In this document: positions 6,023-7,774 of the stretch, piece after piece
How the letters are laid out: each line of letters opens with the position of its first letter
Numbering within the stretch: position 1 is the first letter of the stretch
From: Saprospiraceae bacterium
GTDB taxonomy: Bacteria; Bacteroidota; Bacteroidia; Chitinophagales; Saprospiraceae
Length of the DNA: 7,774 nt
Assembly (NCBI GenBank): GCA_027009605.1
Contig: JALVCY010000588.1
Span: 1 to 7,774 of the forward strand
Direction: 5' to 3'
The notes under the pieces: generated by a model
Database searches by the model: none
Told to the model about the DNA's origin: nothing
The model's input: only the letters and a program-made list of their open reading frames with translations
Position numbers and translations under genes: made by a program

Positions 6023-6418
6023 ATGGTTAAACCGAAAATTATAAATTTAATATTATTTTTTCTGGCAAAGGAGTGCTGCTTTTATCTTTTCTGGAATCTA
6101 AAAAGAATGAATTTTACCATAGATTCATGGGAATTTACAGGTAGCTTTATATACGATTTACTGTTAATTCTGCCCCTTGTCGTTGTGGAGCTAGTGTTGT
6201 TTTTGCTACCTTTAAAGTATGCATTTAAGACAGGTAAGCTTAGTTTGTCTTTTGGAATTATTTTATTATTTTTTATTCTAGATTATTATTTATATTTAAA
6301 TTTAGCATCTCCGTCAAGCCGAGAACCAGGAATTTATTTTACTTTAATTGGATTTGCTTTGTTTTTTATTTTTTTTTACCGAGTACTTGTTTCAAAGATT
6401 TCCCAATTGATAAAATAA
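6023..6418 (+). CDS. Putative immunity protein 2: four-TM membrane protein
   Basis: The ATG at 6023 follows the RHS stop with a single base between, giving 131 aa; the frame is open further upstream but would then overlap the RHS tip. Four hydrophobic segments (about 6-24, 42-65, 75-94, 103-123) make it an integral inner-membrane protein with short loops. It is visibly richer in A+T than the RHS core, as is usual for recently acquired tip/immunity pairs. The call as immunity protein rests on position; multi-TM immunity proteins are known for toxins that attack or cross the inner membrane. The family is not recognised. It is followed at once by the 319-bp repeat with its terminators. Confidence 0.7.
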   Translation: MVKPKIINLILFFLAKECCFYLFWNLKRMNFTIDSWEFTGSFIYDLLLILPLVVVELVLFLLPLKYAFKTGKLSLSFGIILLFFILDYYLYLNLASPSSREPGIYFTLIGFALFFIFFYRVLVSKISQLIK

Positions 6419-6465
6419 TATTACACATTGGCATTCCCCGCTGGCACGGACCTTGTCGATTGAAT

Positions 6466-6485
6466 AAAAACCAAGCGTGCTCGGT
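6466..6485 (-). terminator. Minus-strand intrinsic terminator candidate, copy A
   Basis: Read on the minus strand, ACCGAG pairs with CTTGGT (6 bp with one G·U) around a CACG loop and is followed by TTTTTATT. It would terminate transcripts of the antisense HTH-tail gene. The stem is short, so strength is uncertain, but the structure is unchanged in copy B (7486-7505). Confidence 0.45.
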
Positions 6486-6504
6486 AAGCTTTGTAGGCTT
6501 TAAC

Positions 6505-6553
6505 CGCATCTAGTATAGGCGTCTCGCCTACGAAGTATAGGTGCGTTTTTTTT
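6505..6553 (+). terminator. Plus-strand intrinsic terminator after immunity gene 2
   Basis: CGCATCTA (6505-6512) pairs with TAGGTGCG (6538-6545), and TAGGCG pairs with CGCCTA around a TCT loop, with an internal loop between the two helices. Eight T follow directly (6546-6553). It ends the cassette 2 transcript and overlaps the stop codon of the antisense HTH tail. Confidence 0.75.
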
Positions 6554-6755
6554 CATTTAGCGCAAGCCTTACTAGTCTTAAAGTCACGAAGGTAAGCATC
6601 GAGCACATTGAATAGTTCTTTTTGCTTAGTGGAAGGGAGTTTTACGATATCTTCGAGCCGTTCGAGCATGCTTTTGTCTTTGAATGGAAAATGGGCTATC
6701 TTTGTGGAGTTCCACGAAAAGTTGTGGATATGAAATTTGGGGTTGGAAGGGCGCA
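6553..6755 (-). pseudogene. C-terminal fragment of XRE/HTH-like regulator, copy A
   Basis: The minus-strand frame ends at TGA (6555-6553) and encodes SMLERLEDIVKLPSTKQKEL, then FNVLDAYLRDFKTSKACAK. The pattern 'helix...LPxxKQxELFNVLDAYLRDFKTxxA' matches the C-terminal helical tail that follows the HTH in many Bacteroidota XRE-family regulators (recognised from memory). The HTH part is missing. Beyond 6755 the frame continues only as antisense of RHS core. An internal ATG (6669-6667) would give a 38-aa peptide. The protein sequence is conserved in copy B, with Val/Ala, Thr/Asn and Cys/Tyr changes, so it was probably functional recently or descends from a functional neighbour. Confidence 0.6.
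6673..6704 (+). promoter_or_regulatory. Bacteroidota-type promoter inside the repeat
   Basis: TTTG (6673-6676) is followed after exactly 20 nt by TATCTTTG (6697-6704), a perfect fit to TTTG-N20-TAnnTTTG. Transcription would start near 6710, about 20 nt before the ATG at 6730 that opens the cassette 3 frame. The identical sequence recurs in copy B (7692-7723). It lies in the antisense HTH tail, so chance occurrence in coding DNA is the main alternative. Confidence 0.55.
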
Positions 6756-6957
6756 TAACTATGGGGCGCGGTGGTATGATGCCGCTATCGGACGGTTTAC
6801 TTCCGTGGATCCGCTGGCTTCGGATTATGCTTTTCAATCTCCTTATGCTTCTAATAATTTGAGAATAAGAAAGTTACACCTAATTCGTACAGAGTACAGA
6901 GGAGTTAAATTGCTTACACCTACAAACAAAATAATTCAAGGAACCAAAGTCTATTAA
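6730..6957 (+). pseudogene. RHS cassette 3: minimal eroded RHS core and short tip
   Basis: The ATG at 6730 belongs to the repeat and gives MKFGVGRAHN fused in frame to YGARWYDAAIGRFTSVDPLA and DYAFQSPYASNN, 75 aa in all. Compared with cassette 1, 6 bp (ATGCTA, 3253-3258) and then 9 bp (CCTGTATTG) are missing, both in frame. The DILGMGVE hinge that precedes every normal tip is gone. The last ~30 residues (LHLIRTEYRGVKLLTPTNKI...KVY) are too short for a toxin domain and may be the end of a deleted tip. The polytopic membrane gene follows 4 nt downstream. The frame can also be extended upstream to a TTG at 6622, but that part is merely antisense of the HTH tail. I read this as a toxin-less relic that keeps an expressed immunity gene. 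Confidence 0.7.
6758..6850 (+). repeat. 93-bp RHS core block identical to 3160-3252
   Basis: All 93 bases equal those of cassette 1 while cassette 2 differs at many positions in the same block. This ties cassettes 1 and 3 together as the more recent copies. The block starts within three bases of the end of the 319-bp repeat. Confidence 0.9.
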
Positions 6958-6961
6958 TCAA

Positions 6962-7447
6962 ATGAATCGTTTATTTACTAAGGATGGACTGAAGTTTAAC
7001 TTAGTTCTATTGTTATTGGTATTTGGCAGTCCCATCTATGATTCTGTCTATCAAATGTTTTTTTTTAGAGCCCTACATGGGTACGAACCAAATGTATTTG
7101 GTTATCCTAAAAGTCTTTTAGAAATTAGTTTTAATTTTTCATTTGTACTTTTATCAATGGTTATTTTGATAGGTCTATTCAGAGTATCAAAAGTAAGCTG
7201 GTATTTGGCTAGTGGTACTGCATTGTTTTGTTTGCTTATGCTTCTTATGCTAGAGATTAGTTTATTGTCAACATACATTGGATATTTTAACTGGAAATAT
7301 ATGGCTTACATCTTGGTCTTAGGATGGTTTTTGTATTTCCTACATTCAGCAAAAGTGAAAGTGATTTTTGGAGTCACAAAAACTTACTGGTTGGTTCATA
7401 GTGTTTATATTACCTTATTGTTTATATTGTGGTTTTTTTGTAAGTAA
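6962..7447 (+). CDS. Putative immunity protein 3: polytopic membrane protein
   Basis: The ATG at 6962 sits 4 nt after the stop of the RHS relic and gives 161 aa. Hydrophobic segments at about 11-29, 55-73, 80-104, 112-129 and 141-159 suggest four or five membrane helices with a loop around residues 30-52. No known motif is seen, and apart from being hydrophobic it shows no similarity I can see to the membrane protein of cassette 2. It has low G+C and ends just before copy B of the inter-cassette repeat. Its intact frame behind a toxin-less relic suggests selection for immunity alone, or simply recent loss of the toxin. It would be transcribed from the promoter candidate at 6673-6704. Confidence 0.7.
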   Translation: MNRLFTKDGLKFNLVLLLLVFGSPIYDSVYQMFFFRALHGYEPNVFGYPKSLLEISFNFSFVLLSMVILIGLFRVSKVSWYLASGTALFCLLMLLMLEISLLSTYIGYFNWKYMAYILVLGWFLYFLHSAKVKVIFGVTKTYWLVHSVYITLLFILWFFCK

Positions 7448-7485
7448 GTAGTAATGCCCGCTGGCACTGACCTTGCCGATTGAAT

Positions 7486-7505
7486 AAAAACCAAGCGTGC
7501 TCGGT
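7486..7505 (-). terminator. Minus-strand intrinsic terminator candidate, copy B
   Basis: The hairpin and T-run are the same as at 6466-6485 with no change. It faces the copy B antisense HTH tail, whose stop is at 7572-7574. Confidence 0.45.
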
Positions 7506-7523
7506 AAGCCTTGTAAGCTTTAA

Positions 7524-7573
7524 CCGCATCTAGCTATAGGCGTCTCGCCTACGAGAGCTAGGTGCGGTTTTTT
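7524..7573 (+). terminator. Plus-strand intrinsic terminator after immunity gene 3
   Basis: CCGCATCTAGCT (7524-7535) pairs over 12 bp (one G·U) with AGCTAGGTGCGG (7556-7567). The top of the stem is TAGGCG/CGCCTA with a TCT loop, and six T follow (7568-7573). Compared with copy A both sides of the lower stem have changed together, which supports the structure being selected. Confidence 0.8.
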
Positions 7574-7774
7574 ATTTAGCATAAGCCTTACTAGTCTTAA
7601 AGTCACGAAGGTAAGCATCGAGCACATTGAATAGTTCTTTTTGCTTATTGGAAGGGAGTTTTGCGATATCTTCGAGCCGTTCGAGCATGCTTTTGTCTTT
7701 GAATGGAAAATGGGCTATCTTTGTGGAGTTCCACGAAAAGTTGTGGATATGAAATTTGGGGTTGGAAGGGCGCA
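7572..7774 (-). pseudogene. C-terminal fragment of XRE/HTH-like regulator, copy B (runs off window)
   Basis: The minus-strand frame ends at TAA (7574-7572) and reads MLERLEDIAKLPSNKQKEL, then FNVLDAYLRDFKTSKAYAK. It is preceded by FHIHNFSWNSTKIAHFPFKD up to the window edge. It is uninterrupted, so whether this copy belongs to a complete HTH gene or to another RHS fusion cannot be seen from this window. The KAYAK end is closer to the decayed remnant at 4847-4909 (KAYVK) than copy A is. Confidence 0.55.
7692..7723 (+). promoter_or_regulatory. Bacteroidota-type promoter, copy B
   Basis: TTTG-N20-TATCTTTG is repeated here unchanged from copy A. It points out of the window towards whatever follows the repeat. 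If a further RHS fragment follows, it would be expressed from the same ATG (7749-7751) as cassette 3. Confidence 0.5.

Larger units (their letters stand above)
6437..6755 (+). repeat. 319-bp inter-cassette direct repeat, copy A
   Basis: This block aligns with 7457-7774, differing by one indel and a limited number of substitutions. In order it contains a short conserved 3' segment (CCCGCTGGCAC...), a minus-strand terminator candidate, a + strand terminator, the antisense tail of an XRE/HTH-like gene, a + strand promoter candidate and an ATG. It ends exactly where RHS core sequence begins (6756-6758). Upstream, identity ends near 6437. It has no terminal inverted repeats or transposase, so it is better seen as a recombination-generated duplication than an insertion sequence. 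Confidence 0.85.
7457..7774 (+). repeat. Inter-cassette direct repeat, copy B, reaching the window edge
   Basis: This is the second copy of the block at 6437-6755, with one fewer base. The last base of the window (7774) corresponds to 6755, the exact end of copy A before RHS core begins. By analogy another RHS fragment should follow, or the sequence was cut here because assembly stopped at a repeat. Confidence 0.85.

Noticed and set aside
6437..6755. Insertion sequence or integron-like attachment site in the 319-bp repeat
   Set aside because: No transposase or integrase, no terminal inverted repeats and no target duplications were seen; the hairpins are better explained as terminators.

Overview
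The window looks like an accessory, hypervariable region of a Bacteroidota chromosome, plausibly Saprospiria-like (the class is inference). Three things support the phylum. A secreted protein at 411-1940 ends in a type IX secretion (T9SS type A) sorting domain. Two promoter candidates fit the Bacteroidota form TTTG-N20-TAnnTTTG. The RHS core sequences (DHLGN, YYPFGM, GARWYD, FTSVDPLA, SPYAYATNNP) are of the type common in that phylum.

Left part (1-2681). Positions 1-410 are non-coding and hold a long inverted repeat and one copy of a ~98-bp imperfect direct repeat. The minus-strand T9SS cargo gene fills 411-1940. Upstream of it lie a strong 37-nt hairpin, a 45-codon minus-strand ORF that resembles the last strand of a T9SS sorting domain, and a minus-strand promoter candidate. 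The second copy of the ~98-bp repeat sits at 2427-2524. I see no other gene in 1941-2681.

Right part (2682-7774). This is a tandem array of three 5'-truncated RHS C-terminal cassettes, each followed closely by one or two small putative immunity genes. Cassette 1 is an RHS core with a 218-aa tip, a zinc-ribbon membrane protein and a lipoprotein. Cassette 2 is a core with an unrelated 234-aa tip and a four-TM protein. Cassette 3 is a minimal, eroded core with a ~30-aa tip and a polytopic membrane protein. Core DNA is nearly shared (93 bp identical between cassettes 1 and 3), and the sequence changes abruptly after the GMGVE motif, as expected for polymorphic toxins.

A ~319-bp direct repeat follows cassettes 2 and 3. 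It carries a + strand terminator, a probable convergent minus-strand terminator, the antisense 3' end of a gene resembling the C-terminus of Bacteroidota XRE/HTH regulators, and a promoter plus ATG that read into the next RHS fragment. A decayed piece of the same antisense tail lies between cassettes 1 and 2, so the same junction type seems to have been used at least three times. The last repeat copy ends at the window edge, which suggests a further cassette beyond it.

The likely working model is a reservoir of orphan toxin tips with their immunity genes. The tips could be swapped by recombination onto a full-length RHS protein located elsewhere, while the immunity genes are retained for protection. 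No toxin activity could be assigned to any tip from sequence alone.
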